From NCBI RefSeq assembly GCF_001625325.1, contig NZ_JRQQ01000010.1:62001-126000 (forward strand): a DNA stretch of 64,000 nucleotides, written 5' to 3'. Below, in pieces: positions 43,606 to 53,479 of this stretch. Within the stretch, counting starts at the first letter, position 1. The number at the start of each line of letters is the position of its first letter. The position numbers were made by a program, and so were the translations under genes. A model generated the notes under the pieces. The model saw only the letters and a list, made by a program, of their open reading frames with translations, was not told the origin of the DNA and ran no database searches. Source of the DNA: Croceicoccus estronivorus. GTDB taxonomy: Bacteria > Pseudomonadota > Alphaproteobacteria > Sphingomonadales > Sphingomonadaceae.

Positions 43606-46533
43606 ATGACCAGATTTGCACGGCTGTTTGCGGCGCTCGCTTTCCTCTTCTCTGCACTCCTTGCCGGACAGGTGACTGTCGCGCAGGCACGACAGAGTGC
43701 GCAAGCGCCTGTGCAGTCGCCTGTGCCGTCGATAGAGAAGGACGATCCGTGGATCTACCGGGGCACAGATATTCCCCATGATCCGGAATGGGTTTTCGGT
43801 ACACTGAAGAATGGTCTGCGGTACGCGGTCCGCCACAATGAAGTACCTCCGGGCCAGGTTTCCATCAGAATTATTGTCGATGCCGGCTCGCTTTATGAAA
43901 GCGAGAACGAACGGGGCTACGCTCATTTGCTCGAGCATTTGCTGTTCCGTCAGTCGAAATATCTCGGTGTTGCGGAGGCTATTCCGACCTGGCAGCGTTT
44001 GGGTGCCACATTCGGCAGCGACACCAATGCGCAGACCACCGCCACTCAGACGGTTTACAAACTCGATTTGCCGAACGCGAATGCGACTGGGCTCAACGAG
44101 AGTTTTCGTCTGCTTTCCGGTATGGTGCGCGATCCGGTATTGAGCCAGACCAATATCGACACGGAAGTGCCGATCGTATTGGCCGAAAAACGTGAGAGGG
44201 GCGGGGCCGCCAAGCGTGTCGGGGACGCTACGCGGGAAACATTCTTTGCAGGTCAGCCTTTGGCCGTGCGTGCGCCCATCGGAACCGAGAAGGCATTGAA
44301 AGGTGCCACGGCGAAGACTGTGCAGGCATTTCACGATCGTTGGTATCGACCCGAAAACGTGGTGATCGCGGTGGTCGGGGATGCAGACCCGATGAAACTT
44401 GCTGCCGAAATCGAGCAGTGGTTCGGTGACTGGCAAGGGGAAGGTCCCTTGGCGGCTGCGCCCGATTTCGGTTCGCCCAAAGCGCCGGCAGGGGTTGATC
44501 CCGCCAATCCGGTGGGTAGGGCCAATGTGGTCGTTGAACCCGATCTGCCGCGCAATATCGGCTATGTCATTTTGCGGCCCTATGTGCAGGTCGTCGATAA
44601 TATCGAGTATAATCGTGGGTTGATGCTGGACGCGATCGCGCAGGCGATCATCAATCGCAAACTTGAAGAACGCGCCCGGGCAGGTGGCAGTTATCTTTTT
44701 GCACAAGTCAATCAGGACAAGATAAGCCGTTCCGCCGATGGAACATTCGTCAATTTCACGCCGCTTGGCAGTGACTGGCGAGCCGCCTTGGCCGATGTCC
44801 GGGGCGTCATCGCAGATGCCTTGGCCAATCCCCCGAGCCAGGCTGAAATCGATCGTGAACTGGCGGAATACGATGTGGCATTCGCCAGTGCGGTTGAAGA
44901 ACGTGCGGTAATGGCCGGATCCAAGCTGGCCGACGATATCGCTTCGGCTGTCGATATTCGCGAAGCCGTGGCGACCCCGGAGACGGTGTTGCAGGTGTTT
45001 CGCGATATGCGCGCCCGTTTCACGCCGGAGGCGATCCGGGAACATACACGTCAGCTTTTTTCCGGTACTGTGATCCGGGCGGCCATGAATACCCCTGTTG
45101 CTGGAGAGGCGGACGCGGAATCGCTGCGTCAGGCCTTGTTGAAACCCGCTGATGCCAGTGGGGGGAGCAAGGGGGCGGTCAAGTCACTGACTTTTGGCGA
45201 TTTACCCTCCATCGGCACGCCTGGGACAGTCGAGAAAAGCGTACCGACCGGCATAATGCAGATTGAATGGCTGCAATTGTCGAACGGTGTCCGGGCCCTC
45301 ATCTGGCCGAACAACGCGGAGCCGGGACGGGTCAATGTGCAGGTCCGGTTCGGTTCGGGCTATCGTGGTTTCACTGCCGCGGATGCCCCATATATCCAGT
45401 TGGGTCAGATGGCGTTGGTCGGTGCCGGTCTTGGGCCTCTGGGCCAGGATGGGCTGGATCGAATTTCCACCGGACGCAAGATGGGCTTCGATTTCCAGAT
45501 CGAGGATGCGGCTTTCCAGTTCAGCGCGGAAACCCGTGCGGCGGATCTGGAAGATCAGCTCTACCTGTTTGCGGCCAAGCTGGGGATGCCGCGATGGGAC
45601 GAGAATCCGGTGCTGAGAGCCCGTGCTGCGGCACAGATGCAATATGAAAGCTTTGCCACTGCTCCGGGGGGGATCCTGCAGCGCGATCTCGACTGGTTGC
45701 TGTCAAATCGCGACGCGCGTTTTGCCACTCCCGATCCCGAGGCGATGGCGAAGACCACGCCACAGGGTTTTCGCAAGGTTTGGGAACCGTTGCTGAAGCA
45801 AGGGCCGGTCGAAGTGATCATGTTTGGTGATTTCAAGCGTGAAGACGGTATTGCCGCATTGGAAAAGACTTTCGGAGCATTGCCTGCTCGGGAGCCAATC
45901 CCGGCTGATGCTGCGGCTCGCACTGTTGCGTTCCCTGACCCCGTCGATGCGCCGACGGTTCTGCATCACCGTGGTGATCCAAATCAGGCGGCGGCGGTAA
46001 TCGCATGGCCCAGCGGAGGCGGCTCTGCCGGGTTGAGTGAATCGCGTCAGCTCGAAATTCTCGTGCAGTTGTTCAACAATCGTTTGTTTGACGCCATGCG
46101 CGAGCATGCAGGTGCCAGCTATGCGCCGCAGGCCACTTCGGACTGGCCGGTGGATATGCCCGGTGGTGGCCGCATCATGGCGTTTGCTCAGCTCGAACCA
46201 AAGGCTGTGCCGATGTTCTTTGCCGAGGCGAAGAGGATTGCGTCCGAGCTGGCTGCCGCGCCGCCGAGTACCGACGAGCTGGAGCGGATTACGGAGCCTC
46301 TGCGGCAAAAGATCAGCCGGGCGTCCACTGGCAACGCCTTCTGGATGTATCAGCTTGAGGGGGCGAGCTACGATCCGGTACGTGCGGAAAAGCTGCGCAG
46401 CCTGTTAAGCGACTACACCGAAACTACTCCCGAAAAGATGCAGGAGCTTGCCAGAAAATATCTGACCAGCCGTCCCGGATGGCGGGTGGCAGTGATTCCA
46501 GAAGGCCAGGAACTGGCCACATCCGCCGATTGA
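43606..46533 (+). CDS. M16 family zinc metallopeptidase, two-domain, secreted
   Basis: A 975-residue insulinase/pitrilysin-type protein with a signal peptide (ARLFAALAFLFSALLAGQVTVAQA). The inverted zinc motif HxxEH is YAHLLEHLLFRQ near residue 108, with the distal Glu in EVPIVLAEKRERGG near 190. A second M16 half follows from about residue 540 (IEWLQLSNGVRALIWPNN) and lacks the zinc motif, the usual inactive partner. It should act in the periplasm on small peptides. The ATG at 43606 is chosen since the upstream frame lacks homology. Confidence 0.93.
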   Translation: MTRFARLFAALAFLFSALLAGQVTVAQARQSAQAPVQSPVPSIEKDDPWIYRGTDIPHDPEWVFGTLKNGLRYAVRHNEVPPGQVSIRIIVDAGSLYESENERGYAHLLEHLLFRQSKYLGVAEAIPTWQRLGATFGSDTNAQTTATQTVYKLDLPNANATGLNESFRLLSGMVRDPVLSQTNIDTEVPIVLAEKRERGGAAKRVGDATRETFFAGQPLAVRAPIGTEKALKGATAKTVQAFHDRWYRPENVVIAVVGDADPMKLAAEIEQWFGDWQGEGPLAAAPDFGSPKAPAGVDPANPVGRANVVVEPDLPRNIGYVILRPYVQVVDNIEYNRGLMLDAIAQAIINRKLEERARAGGSYLFAQVNQDKISRSADGTFVNFTPLGSDWRAALADVRGVIADALANPPSQAEIDRELAEYDVAFASAVEERAVMAGSKLADDIASAVDIREAVATPETVLQVFRDMRARFTPEAIREHTRQLFSGTVIRAAMNTPVAGEADAESLRQALLKPADASGGSKGAVKSLTFGDLPSIGTPGTVEKSVPTGIMQIEWLQLSNGVRALIWPNNAEPGRVNVQVRFGSGYRGFTAADAPYIQLGQMALVGAGLGPLGQDGLDRISTGRKMGFDFQIEDAAFQFSAETRAADLEDQLYLFAAKLGMPRWDENPVLRARAAAQMQYESFATAPGGILQRDLDWLLSNRDARFATPDPEAMAKTTPQGFRKVWEPLLKQGPVEVIMFGDFKREDGIAALEKTFGALPAREPIPADAAARTVAFPDPVDAPTVLHHRGDPNQAAAVIAWPSGGGSAGLSESRQLEILVQLFNNRLFDAMREHAGASYAPQATSDWPVDMPGGGRIMAFAQLEPKAVPMFFAEAKRIASELAAAPPSTDELERITEPLRQKISRASTGNAFWMYQLEGASYDPVRAEKLRSLLSDYTETTPEKMQELARKYLTSRPGWRVAVIPEGQELATSAD

Positions 46534-46631
46534 GCAGGCTCTCCCGATCACTGTGAGTGGTTTTCCACGCTGGCCTTGGGCGCTCGCGCTCGCTATGGGG
46601 CCACGCAGTTAGATTGATCCCTATATGGGTG

Positions 46632-46668
46632 GCGGGCACGTCCCGCACAGTTCCGGTGGCCCCGGAAC
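46632..46668 (+). promoter_or_regulatory. Two tandem hairpins in the DAHP synthase leader
   Basis: GCGGG-CACGT-CCCGC (46632-46646) and GTTCCGG-TGGCC-CCGGAAC (46650-46668) are adjacent stem-loops about 20 bases before the start codon. No leader peptide rich in aromatic codons was seen, so this is a structured leader of unknown meaning rather than a recognised attenuator. Confidence 0.4.
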
Positions 46669-46687
46669 ATGAATTTGGAGAGTAACT

Positions 46688-48061
46688 GTGGCCAAGAACT
46701 GGACCCCGGATGGATGGAAAGCCTTCGAGGCAAAGCATCTGCCGAAGTATGAAGACCCGGCCGTGCTGGAAGCGGCTGAGAAAACGCTCGCTACTTATCC
46801 GCCGCTCGTGTTCGCAGGTGAAGCGCGTGCGTTGCAGGCTGAATTGGCGGAAGTGTGCCACGGGCGTGGTTTCCTGCTTCAAGGCGGGGATTGCGCTGAA
46901 AGTTTTGCCGAATTCCATCCGAATAACATTCGCGACACTTTCCGTGTGTTGTTGCAAATGGCCGTCGTGCTGACGTTTGCCAGCAAGCAGCCCGTGGTGA
47001 AAGTTGGCCGTATGGCCGGCCAGTTCGCGAAGCCTCGTAGTGCGCCGACCGAGAGCCAGGGCGAAATGGAACTGCCGAGTTATTTCGGCGACATCATCAA
47101 CGGGATCGAGTTCCAGCCGGATAGCCGGATGAACGATCCGCAGCGGATGATCCGCGCCTATTCCCAGGCGGCGGCCACGCTCAACCTGCTGCGGGCGTTT
47201 GCCGGCGGCGGGTATGCGAATCTGCGTCAGGTTCATCAGTGGACGCTGGAATTCATGGGTCGCAGCCCATGGGCGGAAAAGTTCAAGGATATTGCCGATC
47301 GCATCGGCGAAGCTCTGGATTTCATGGAGGCTTGCGGGATTGATCCGAAGACCGTGCCGCAGCTTCAGGCGACCAGCTTCTACACCAGCCATGAGGCATT
47401 GTTGCTGCCGTATGAGGAAGCCCTGACCCGTCAGGATTCGCTGACCGGGGAATGGTATGACACCAGCGCCCACATGCTGTGGATCGGCGATCGTACTCGC
47501 TTCGAAGGGTCTGCTCACGTCGAATACCTGCGCGGTGTCGGTAACCCGATCGGGATGAAGTGTGGCCCGAGTCTGGAACCGGATGCCTTGCTGCAAATGC
47601 TCGACACGCTGAATCCCGGCCGTGTACCGGGACGCATGACGCTGATCAGTCGTTTCGGCCACGACAAGGTCGAGGCAGGACTGCCTCGCCTCGTCCGTGC
47701 GGTTCAGCGCGAAGGACATCCGGTGGTTTGGTCATGTGACCCGATGCATGGGAACATCATCAAGTCGGAAAGCGGCCTGAAGACGCGGCCTTTCGATCGC
47801 ATCCTGTCGGAAGTGAAAGGCTTCTTCGCTGTACACCGGGCAGAGGGCACGCATGCTGGCGGTATCCATATCGAGATGACGGGTCAGGACGTGACCGAAT
47901 GTACCGGCGGTGCCGTTGCTATCACCGATGAGGCATTGTCCAGCCGTTATCGCACTCATTGCGATCCCCGGCTGAATGCGGCCCAATCCCTGGAACTTTC
48001 ATTCCTTCTGGCAGAAATGCTCAATCTGGAAGCGGAACAGCGCCGGGCCGCTGCCGCCTGA
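46688..48061 (+). CDS. aroF: Class II 3-deoxy-7-phosphoheptulonate (DAHP) synthase
   Basis: A 457-residue plant-type (class II) DAHP synthase joining PEP and erythrose-4-phosphate at the head of the shikimate pathway. Signatures are [11 protein letters not shown] near residue 60, [16 protein letters not shown] near 105, [16 protein letters not shown] and [24 protein letters not shown] near 350. Translation starts at GTG with TTGGAGAG upstream. Class II enzymes often have their own allosteric control by aromatic amino acids; two hairpins lie in the leader. Confidence 0.96.
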   Translation: MAKNWTPDGWKAFEAKHLPKYEDPAVLEAAEKTLATYPPLVFAGEARALQAELAEVCHGRGFLLQGGDCAESFAEFHPNNIRDTFRVLLQMAVVLTFASKQPVVKVGRMAGQFAKPRSAPTESQGEMELPSYFGDIINGIEFQPDSRMNDPQRMIRAYSQAAATLNLLRAFAGGGYANLRQVHQWTLEFMGRSPWAEKFKDIADRIGEALDFMEACGIDPKTVPQLQATSFYTSHEALLLPYEEALTRQDSLTGEWYDTSAHMLWIGDRTRFEGSAHVEYLRGVGNPIGMKCGPSLEPDALLQMLDTLNPGRVPGRMTLISRFGHDKVEAGLPRLVRAVQREGHPVVWSCDPMHGNIIKSESGLKTRPFDRILSEVKGFFAVHRAEGTHAGGIHIEMTGQDVTECTGGAVAITDEALSSRYRTHCDPRLNAAQSLELSFLLAEMLNLEAEQRRAAAA

Positions 48062-48074
48062 CCGTATGATCTTT

Positions 48075-48109
48075 GCCCGACAGTGCTGATTGTTTCGGTG
48101 CTGTCGGGC
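48075..48109 (+). terminator. Hairpin after the DAHP synthase gene
   Basis: GCCCGACAG (48075-48083) pairs with CTGTCGGGC (48101-48109) 13 bases after the stop codon. The T-run is poor (TTAGGTT), so termination is likely but weak. Confidence 0.5.
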
Positions 48110-48200
48110 TTAGGTTAAGTATTATCCCCTATACGGTCGTTGCGCAGGCCGAAATGCAAAAACCTTACGTTGTACCCCTTAACCTTGGGGAGACGGGTCG

Positions 48201-50006
48201 TTGTATTCGAGGTTGTCATATGGAGGGGCCGCGCTTGCCGCTGTGGCATGGCTCGTGGTCGCCCTGCCGGCATATTATGCATATGGCATTTTCCATGTGA
48301 CCTTTGCCGTATGGCTGCCCAGTGGTATCGCGGTAGCGGCACTGATGCTGGTCCCCGTACGCAAATGGCCACTCGTAATGGCAATATTTGCCTGTGGCAG
48401 CTTCTCCCTCAATCTTACGCTTGGCCTGCCCACTGCGTTTCTCCTCACCCATTTTTTAAATACGGTGATGCAGCCGACCTTAACCGCGTTGCTTCTTCGG
48501 AGGCTGGTGCGCGGCACCATGGTCGACACGATGTCTCTCTCCGATTTGATCGGGTTGACCGCCGCGGCTCTGTTGGGCGCCTTGCCAACAGCCGTGCCGC
48601 TGGCCTTCGTGCTCAAGGACCCCACATTCACTGTCATTCAGTACTATCTGACGATGGTACTCGGGACGATCATCGTCACTCCGATCGCGCTGAGCATAAG
48701 GGATAAGGTCGCAAAAAGGGCGGACAACCGCATATGGCGGCAAATCGCGCAGCAAGTCGTCATTGGAATCGCGTTATTTACTCTTTCCTATGTCGTGCTC
48801 GGAATTGGTCGCATTCCGCTGTTGTTCCTGTGCGGAGCGATAATCGTGATTACAGTGGCGCGATTTGGCCAGATCGGGGCTTCCACAGGCGTGTTCGCCC
48901 TGGGCATGGCGGTAACCATGCGCTCCGCCGGCGGGCAAGCTCCAGCCGCATTTCTCGATTTTACCACGATGCAGCAAGTCGTTTATCTGCAAATCTACAT
49001 GTTGGCCGTGGCTGCCGTATCCCTTCCTTTGGCGGCGTTGCTCAACGATCATAACCGGCTTGCCCGCAAGCTTGGTGCCCGTAACCAGGAACTGCATCAC
49101 GATATGATGGTCTTTTCCCTGGCGGAAACTCTGGCCAGAATCGGCCGCTGGCGGCTTGATCTCGCAACGGGTGAATGCTGGTTTTCTCCTGAACTCAAGC
49201 GAATGTTCGGCTATTCCGCCGATGCCCATGTCACCTTCGCCCAGCTGGCGGCATTAACTTCGGATAATGGTGCCGATTTCCGCTCATCCTTGACCACGCG
49301 GAGGGCCAGCCGCACGCCTTGGCGGATGGAATTGATTGTCCGCCGCCTGGATGGGCAGGAACGGATTGTAGAAACAATTGCAGTCAATGAGTTCGATGAT
49401 GACGGCCAGGTGCGCGAAAACCTGGGAGTGGTGATTGATGTCACGGAGCAGCGGCGGCGTGAGGAAGCACTGAGTGAAGAGCGGACACGGGCGATGAGAC
49501 TGGCAGCGGAAGCCAACCTGCTGGCCCAGACCGATCCGCTGACGGGGTTGGCAAACCGCCGGCGAACATTGACGCAACTTGAGAAGTGCGTTGTTCGTTC
49601 GAGGTCGGATGCAAAGAGTCTGTCGCTTGTCGTTTTCGATATCGACCATTTCAAACGGATCAACGATACCTTCGGTCATCAGGTTGGCGATGAGGTGTTG
49701 ATACGGGTTGCCGATATCGCGCGGAAACAGATGAGGGATTTCGACCTGCTTGGACGGACCGGCGGGGAAGAGTTCGTTTGGTTGCTGCCTCGCGCAGACG
49801 CGAAGGAGGCGCGCGTTGCTGCGGAGCGTTTACGGCTGGCGATAGAGCGGGACAGCGCAATGAATGGCTTGCCCGGCGTAACGGTCAGTGTGGGCTATGC
49901 AACGTTTCAGGAAAGCGACGATGCCAACGCGCTGTTCGCACGTGCCGATGCAGCACTTTACGAAGCCAAGCGCGATGGTCGCAATTGTGTGACGATGGCT
50001 GCCTGA
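48201..50006 (+). CDS. MASE1-PAS-GGDEF diguanylate cyclase
   Basis: A 601-residue membrane protein predicted to make cyclic-di-GMP. About 8-9 N-terminal membrane helices (to residue ~285) form a MASE1-type sensor (VTFAVWLPSGIAVAALML), a PAS domain follows (~300-420, RWRLDLATGECWFSPELKRMFGY), then GGDEF. The active site is GGEEF at 521-525, and RDFD five residues before it is an intact RxxD product-inhibition site, so activity and feedback are both expected. It starts at TTG 8 bases after GGGGAGA. The leader can pair AGGTTAAG (48112) with CTTAACCT (48178), close to the SD. Confidence 0.92.
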   Translation: MYSRLSYGGAALAAVAWLVVALPAYYAYGIFHVTFAVWLPSGIAVAALMLVPVRKWPLVMAIFACGSFSLNLTLGLPTAFLLTHFLNTVMQPTLTALLLRRLVRGTMVDTMSLSDLIGLTAAALLGALPTAVPLAFVLKDPTFTVIQYYLTMVLGTIIVTPIALSIRDKVAKRADNRIWRQIAQQVVIGIALFTLSYVVLGIGRIPLLFLCGAIIVITVARFGQIGASTGVFALGMAVTMRSAGGQAPAAFLDFTTMQQVVYLQIYMLAVAAVSLPLAALLNDHNRLARKLGARNQELHHDMMVFSLAETLARIGRWRLDLATGECWFSPELKRMFGYSADAHVTFAQLAALTSDNGADFRSSLTTRRASRTPWRMELIVRRLDGQERIVETIAVNEFDDDGQVRENLGVVIDVTEQRRREEALSEERTRAMRLAAEANLLAQTDPLTGLANRRRTLTQLEKCVVRSRSDAKSLSLVVFDIDHFKRINDTFGHQVGDEVLIRVADIARKQMRDFDLLGRTGGEEFVWLLPRADAKEARVAAERLRLAIERDSAMNGLPGVTVSVGYATFQESDDANALFARADAALYEAKRDGRNCVTMAA

Positions 50007-50035
50007 GTATCGGTTTTCCCGCAATCTCAAGGTGA

Positions 50036-50110
50036 TGGCTGGGGCGGCAGGATTCGAACCTGCGAATGCCGGTACCAAAAACCGGTGCCTTACCACTTGG
50101 CGACGCCCCA
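50036..50110 (-). tRNA. trnQ: tRNA-Gln (anticodon TTG)
   Basis: The minus strand folds as a 75-base tRNA with CCA encoded. The acceptor stem is TGGGGCG/CGCCCCA with discriminator G, the anticodon arm is CCGGT-TTTTGGT-ACCGG with TTG in the loop, and the T arm contains GGTTCGAATCC. The TTG anticodon reads CAA/CAG glutamine codons. A second Gln tRNA with CTG anticodon is not in the window. Confidence 0.97.
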
Positions 50111-50157
50111 GCAGCCGGGCGCCTCTATAGCGGGCGCGGCGGTGAAGGGAAGGGGGG

Positions 50158-51015
50158 TTAGGACGCTTTCAGCAACTTAGGGTCGATAGTATCGAAATCG
50201 CTTGCTGCATGACGTTCTGCCAAACCTTTTTCGGTATTGACCAGACTGCCGCGAATTGCGCCGGGACGCTCGCGAATCTCGTCGATCCATCGCCCGACAT
50301 TCTCATATTCATGAAGCGACAGAAAACGAGCGCCATTGTCATAGGCTTGGCCGTTATAGACGATGCTTAGCCAGGGGAAACTCGCAATATCGGCGATTGA
50401 ATAGTCATCACCGGCCAGAAAGCGGGTTTGACCGAGTTTCCGGTCCGCCACGTCGAACAGGCGCTTTACTTCCATGGCGTAGCGATCGATCGCATATTCC
50501 AGTTTCACTGGTGCATAAGCATAGAAATGACCAAATCCGCCGCCGATGTAGGGGGCAGAACCCATTTGCCACATCAGCCAGCTTATCGCTTCCGCGCGGC
50601 CTGCCGGATCACGTGGCAGGAGGTAATCGAATTTCTCCGCCAAGTGCAGCAGGATGGCCCCTGATTCGAACACGCGAAACGGTTCGCTGCCAGAACAGTC
50701 CAGCAGGGCAGGGATCTTTGAATTGGGATTGATGTCGACAAAGCCCGACCAGAATTGCTGGCTTTCCATGATGTTGATCATCCAGGCATCATACTCTGCG
50801 TCCGAATAACCTGCTTCCAGCAGTTCTTCGAACATAATGGTGACCTTCTGCCCATTGGGAGTGCCCAGCGAATAGAGCTGGAAGGGGTGCTTGCCCTGCG
50901 GCAGTTCCTTTTGCTCCCGAGGGCCGGCGGTTGGGCGGTTGATACCGGAGAAGCGCCCGCCATTTCCCTGGTTCCAAGTCCAGACCTCGGGTGGGGTGTA
51001 AGGTGCGTCAGCCAT
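50158..51015 (-). CDS. yghU: Glutathione-binding oxidoreductase YghU (GST family)
   Basis: A 285-residue glutathione transferase of the Nu class. The long N-terminus YTPPEVWTWNQGNGGRFSGINRPTAGP is characteristic of YghU, followed by the thioredoxin-fold GST_N (HPFQLYSLGTPNGQKVTIMFEELLEAG ... NPNSKIPALLD ... FESGAILLHLAEKF) and the helical GST_C (FLAGDDYSIADIASFPWLS). YghU reduces organic peroxides and disulfides using two glutathiones. It lies beside the tRNA gene and opposite the deacetylase gene. Confidence 0.94.
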   Translation of the reverse strand: MADAPYTPPEVWTWNQGNGGRFSGINRPTAGPREQKELPQGKHPFQLYSLGTPNGQKVTIMFEELLEAGYSDAEYDAWMINIMESQQFWSGFVDINPNSKIPALLDCSGSEPFRVFESGAILLHLAEKFDYLLPRDPAGRAEAISWLMWQMGSAPYIGGGFGHFYAYAPVKLEYAIDRYAMEVKRLFDVADRKLGQTRFLAGDDYSIADIASFPWLSIVYNGQAYDNGARFLSLHEYENVGRWIDEIRERPGAIRGSLVNTEKGLAERHAASDFDTIDPKLLKAS

Positions 51016-51162
51016 GCTGTATCTCTCCTGCGCGATTTCTCGTCTATGTTCTCAGGATGACTGCTGCGGGCGCGCGGAGCAAGAGAGGGGTTTCTTGCAA
51101 GGAGTGTAGACGGGCTTTCCCGCTAAACGTGATTTTAAGCGCAGGAGGGCTAAGACATAGCT

Positions 51163-52140
51163 ATGTTGCCGGTGCTCATCACGATCGATACCGAATATTC
51201 AGCTGGCTTGTACGCCCGCGGAAGCGGGCGGGATCGCTTGCGCAATTTCGATGTGGCTATCGCCTGTCGAGGGAAGAATGGCGAAGAGACCGGCATTCAT
51301 TACCAGATGGATGTGTTCGATCGTCATGGGATCCGGGCGGTGTTCTTTGTCGATCCCATGCCTGCCCTCGTCTGGGGCCAGGATGCTGTCGATCAAGTCG
51401 TAAAGCCAATCATGGAGCGCGGACATGAGGTTCAGTTGCACCTCCATACGGAGTGGCTCGCTTTCGCCGAAAACAACCCGTTGGGCGACCGCACGGGACG
51501 TAACATGCAGGATTTTACGCGCGAAGAGCAGCGCATATTGCTGGACTATGGCGCGGAAAAGCTGGTCGCGGCAGGGGCTCCGTTCCCGCTGGCGTTTCGC
51601 GCCGGTAATTACGGTGCCAATGACGACACTCTGCTCGCGCTTGCGGATTGCGGGATTGTATATGACTCCAGCTTTCCTGCGGGATTGGTGGGTGGCGACT
51701 GTGCCGTTGGCTTGCCACCTGGAAATTGCATGCCAGTTTCCCGAGGCCCCGTCGCAGAGCTTCCCATTGCGGCGATAGAGGCGGTTGGCGGCGGTTATCG
51801 TCATGGGCAGATAACCGCGCTTTCCGCGTGGGAAATGCAGGCGGCGGTTCGCCATGCCGCGTTGGGGGGCTGGCCAGCTTTCGTGCTGGTGTCCCATAGC
51901 TTCGAATTGTTTAATCGTGTTCGAGGCGTGGCCAATGTTGTCGTTCGTCGCCGATTTGAGCGATTCTGTACTTGGCTGGGCGCGTGCGGGATAGCGCGAG
52001 GGACGGGTTTCGCAGCGCTCGACCTTGATCCATGTAATGGACCGGAGGCTGGCAAAGCAGCCAAATTGCTACCGCACAATGCGTTGCGCACCATGCACCG
52101 TATGGCGGAACAACTCGTATCCAAGGGCCTCTACGGTTGA
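51163..52140 (+). CDS. Polysaccharide deacetylase-like protein (NodB fold)
   Basis: A 325-residue carbohydrate esterase 4-like protein without a signal peptide. It begins VLITIDTEYS with the metal/catalytic Asp pattern; GHEVQLHLHTEWL takes the place of the usual H-x3-H zinc motif; FRAGNYGANDDTLLALADCGIVYDSSF follows; FVLVSHSFELFNR near residue 245 supplies the late His. This matches cytoplasmic WalW-type proteins found in exopolysaccharide loci, but no other glycan gene is adjacent, so substrate and role are open. SD GGAGG is rather far (14 bases) from the ATG. Confidence 0.85.
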   Translation: MLPVLITIDTEYSAGLYARGSGRDRLRNFDVAIACRGKNGEETGIHYQMDVFDRHGIRAVFFVDPMPALVWGQDAVDQVVKPIMERGHEVQLHLHTEWLAFAENNPLGDRTGRNMQDFTREEQRILLDYGAEKLVAAGAPFPLAFRAGNYGANDDTLLALADCGIVYDSSFPAGLVGGDCAVGLPPGNCMPVSRGPVAELPIAAIEAVGGGYRHGQITALSAWEMQAAVRHAALGGWPAFVLVSHSFELFNRVRGVANVVVRRRFERFCTWLGACGIARGTGFAALDLDPCNGPEAGKAAKLLPHNALRTMHRMAEQLVSKGLYG

Positions 52141-52174
52141 ATTGATGCTGTAGAATTGTGACGCGGCAGGCGTC

Positions 52175-53272
52175 TTACCCCAGTTTCATGACCCAGCCGT
52201 ATTTATCTTCGATCGTGCCACGTTGGATGCCCACCAGCCGTTCACGGAACTTCTGAGTCAACTGTCCCGGCCCGCCCGATCCGATGGTTATTTCACCGTC
52301 ATGGCCAGCGAGCTTGCCAACCGGGGTAACGACGGCTGCTGTGCCGCAGGCGAATGTTTCGAGCAGACGACCAGAGGCGGCGTCTTCGCGCCATTGATCG
52401 AGGCTGTAACGTTCCTCATGAACGTCCAGTCCTTCTTCCCGCGCGAGAGTCAGCAGGCTGTTACGAGTGATTCCTGGAAGGATCGTTCCGGTTAGCGGCG
52501 GCGTAACGATTCGCCCATCGTCGAAAATGAAGAACAGGTTCATCCCGCCCAGTTCTTCAATCCACTTGTGCTCTTCCGCGTCGAGGAACACGACCTGATC
52601 GTGCCCGCGTTCGATCGCTTCGGCCTGGGGGACGAGGCTCGCGGCATAGTTCCCACCGCATTTCGCTGCGCCTGTTCCGCCCGGCGCGGCGCGGGAATAG
52701 TCGCGGCTGACCCAGATCGAGACCGCCGGGGCGCCTGATTTGAAGTAATTGCCGGCAGGGCTGGCGATTACGAGATATTTGTATTTCCTGGATGGGCGGA
52801 CACCGAGGAATGCTTCCGATGCAAACATGAACGGCCGCAGATATAGCGAGCCGCCTTCGAGGCTGGGGAACCACTCGCGGTCGGTTTCGACCAGCAGGCG
52901 GACCGATTCGACAAAAACGTCTTCGGGTAATTCCGGCATGGCCAGACGCTTGGCAGATTCGTTAAACCGCGCGGCGTTGGCTTCGGGGCGAAACAGCGCA
53001 AGCCCGCCATCGGCCTGCTTGTAGGCCTTCAGCCCTTCAAAGACTTCCTGCGCGTAATGAAGCACGGCGGTCGCCGGGTCGAGGCTGAGCGGTGCGCGCG
53101 GACCAATGGCCGCATTGTGCCAGCCCTTGCCCTCTTCCCAGTCAATCGTGACCATATGATCGGAAAACACCGAACCGAAACCGGGATTGGCGAGCGCCGC
53201 CACCCGCTGCGCTTCGCCGGTAGGCGCAGGGTGGGGAAGACGTTCGAATGTAATGCCCGGATTGTCGGCCAT
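52175..53272 (-). CDS. ilvE: Branched-chain amino acid aminotransferase
   Basis: A 365-residue fold-type IV PLP aminotransferase interconverting Leu, Ile and Val with their keto acids. The PLP lysine lies in GAAKCGGNYAASLVPQ near residue 200; EELGGMNLFFIF, LTGTILPGITRNSLLTLAREEG and the C-terminal GPGQLTQKFRERLVGIQRGTIEDKYGWV complete the BCAT pattern, closest to the 350-365-residue class. The ATG at 53272 with GAGAGG upstream is preferred to a GTG at 53284. A 500-base upstream region carries a short ORF and a terminator-like hairpin, listed separately. Confidence 0.95.
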   Translation of the reverse strand: MADNPGITFERLPHPAPTGEAQRVAALANPGFGSVFSDHMVTIDWEEGKGWHNAAIGPRAPLSLDPATAVLHYAQEVFEGLKAYKQADGGLALFRPEANAARFNESAKRLAMPELPEDVFVESVRLLVETDREWFPSLEGGSLYLRPFMFASEAFLGVRPSRKYKYLVIASPAGNYFKSGAPAVSIWVSRDYSRAAPGGTGAAKCGGNYAASLVPQAEAIERGHDQVVFLDAEEHKWIEELGGMNLFFIFDDGRIVTPPLTGTILPGITRNSLLTLAREEGLDVHEERYSLDQWREDAASGRLLETFACGTAAVVTPVGKLAGHDGEITIGSGGPGQLTQKFRERLVGIQRGTIEDKYGWVMKLG

Positions 53273-53387
53273 GGGGACAGCCACCTCTCATACTTTGTAG
53301 TGCCGCGCGCGGGTAAGCCGATGTGCGGTTTCGCGCAAGAGGGAAGGCATCAATCAGATCGAGAGGGACGTGGCATTCAGGCAATGA

Positions 53388-53424
53388 GAAAGGCCGCCCC
53401 GGCCCGTACCAGGTGCGGCCTTTC
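53388..53424 (-). promoter_or_regulatory. Terminator-like hairpin in the ilvE leader
   Basis: On the minus strand GAAAGGCCGC pairs perfectly (10 bp) with GCGGCCTTTC, followed by TCATTG. A competing upstream stem, GCGGC-ACTTCCTG-GCCGC (about 53433-53450), shares complementary segments with it, so the two can form alternative structures as in an attenuator. The hairpin lies about 115 bases before ilvE and 56 bases after the small ORF stop; it could equally be the terminator of a separate small mRNA. Confidence 0.6.
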
Positions 53425-53479
53425 GCATGGTCAGCGGCCAGGAAGTGCCGCCCACGAAGCCTTTATCGCTTTTGAATGC

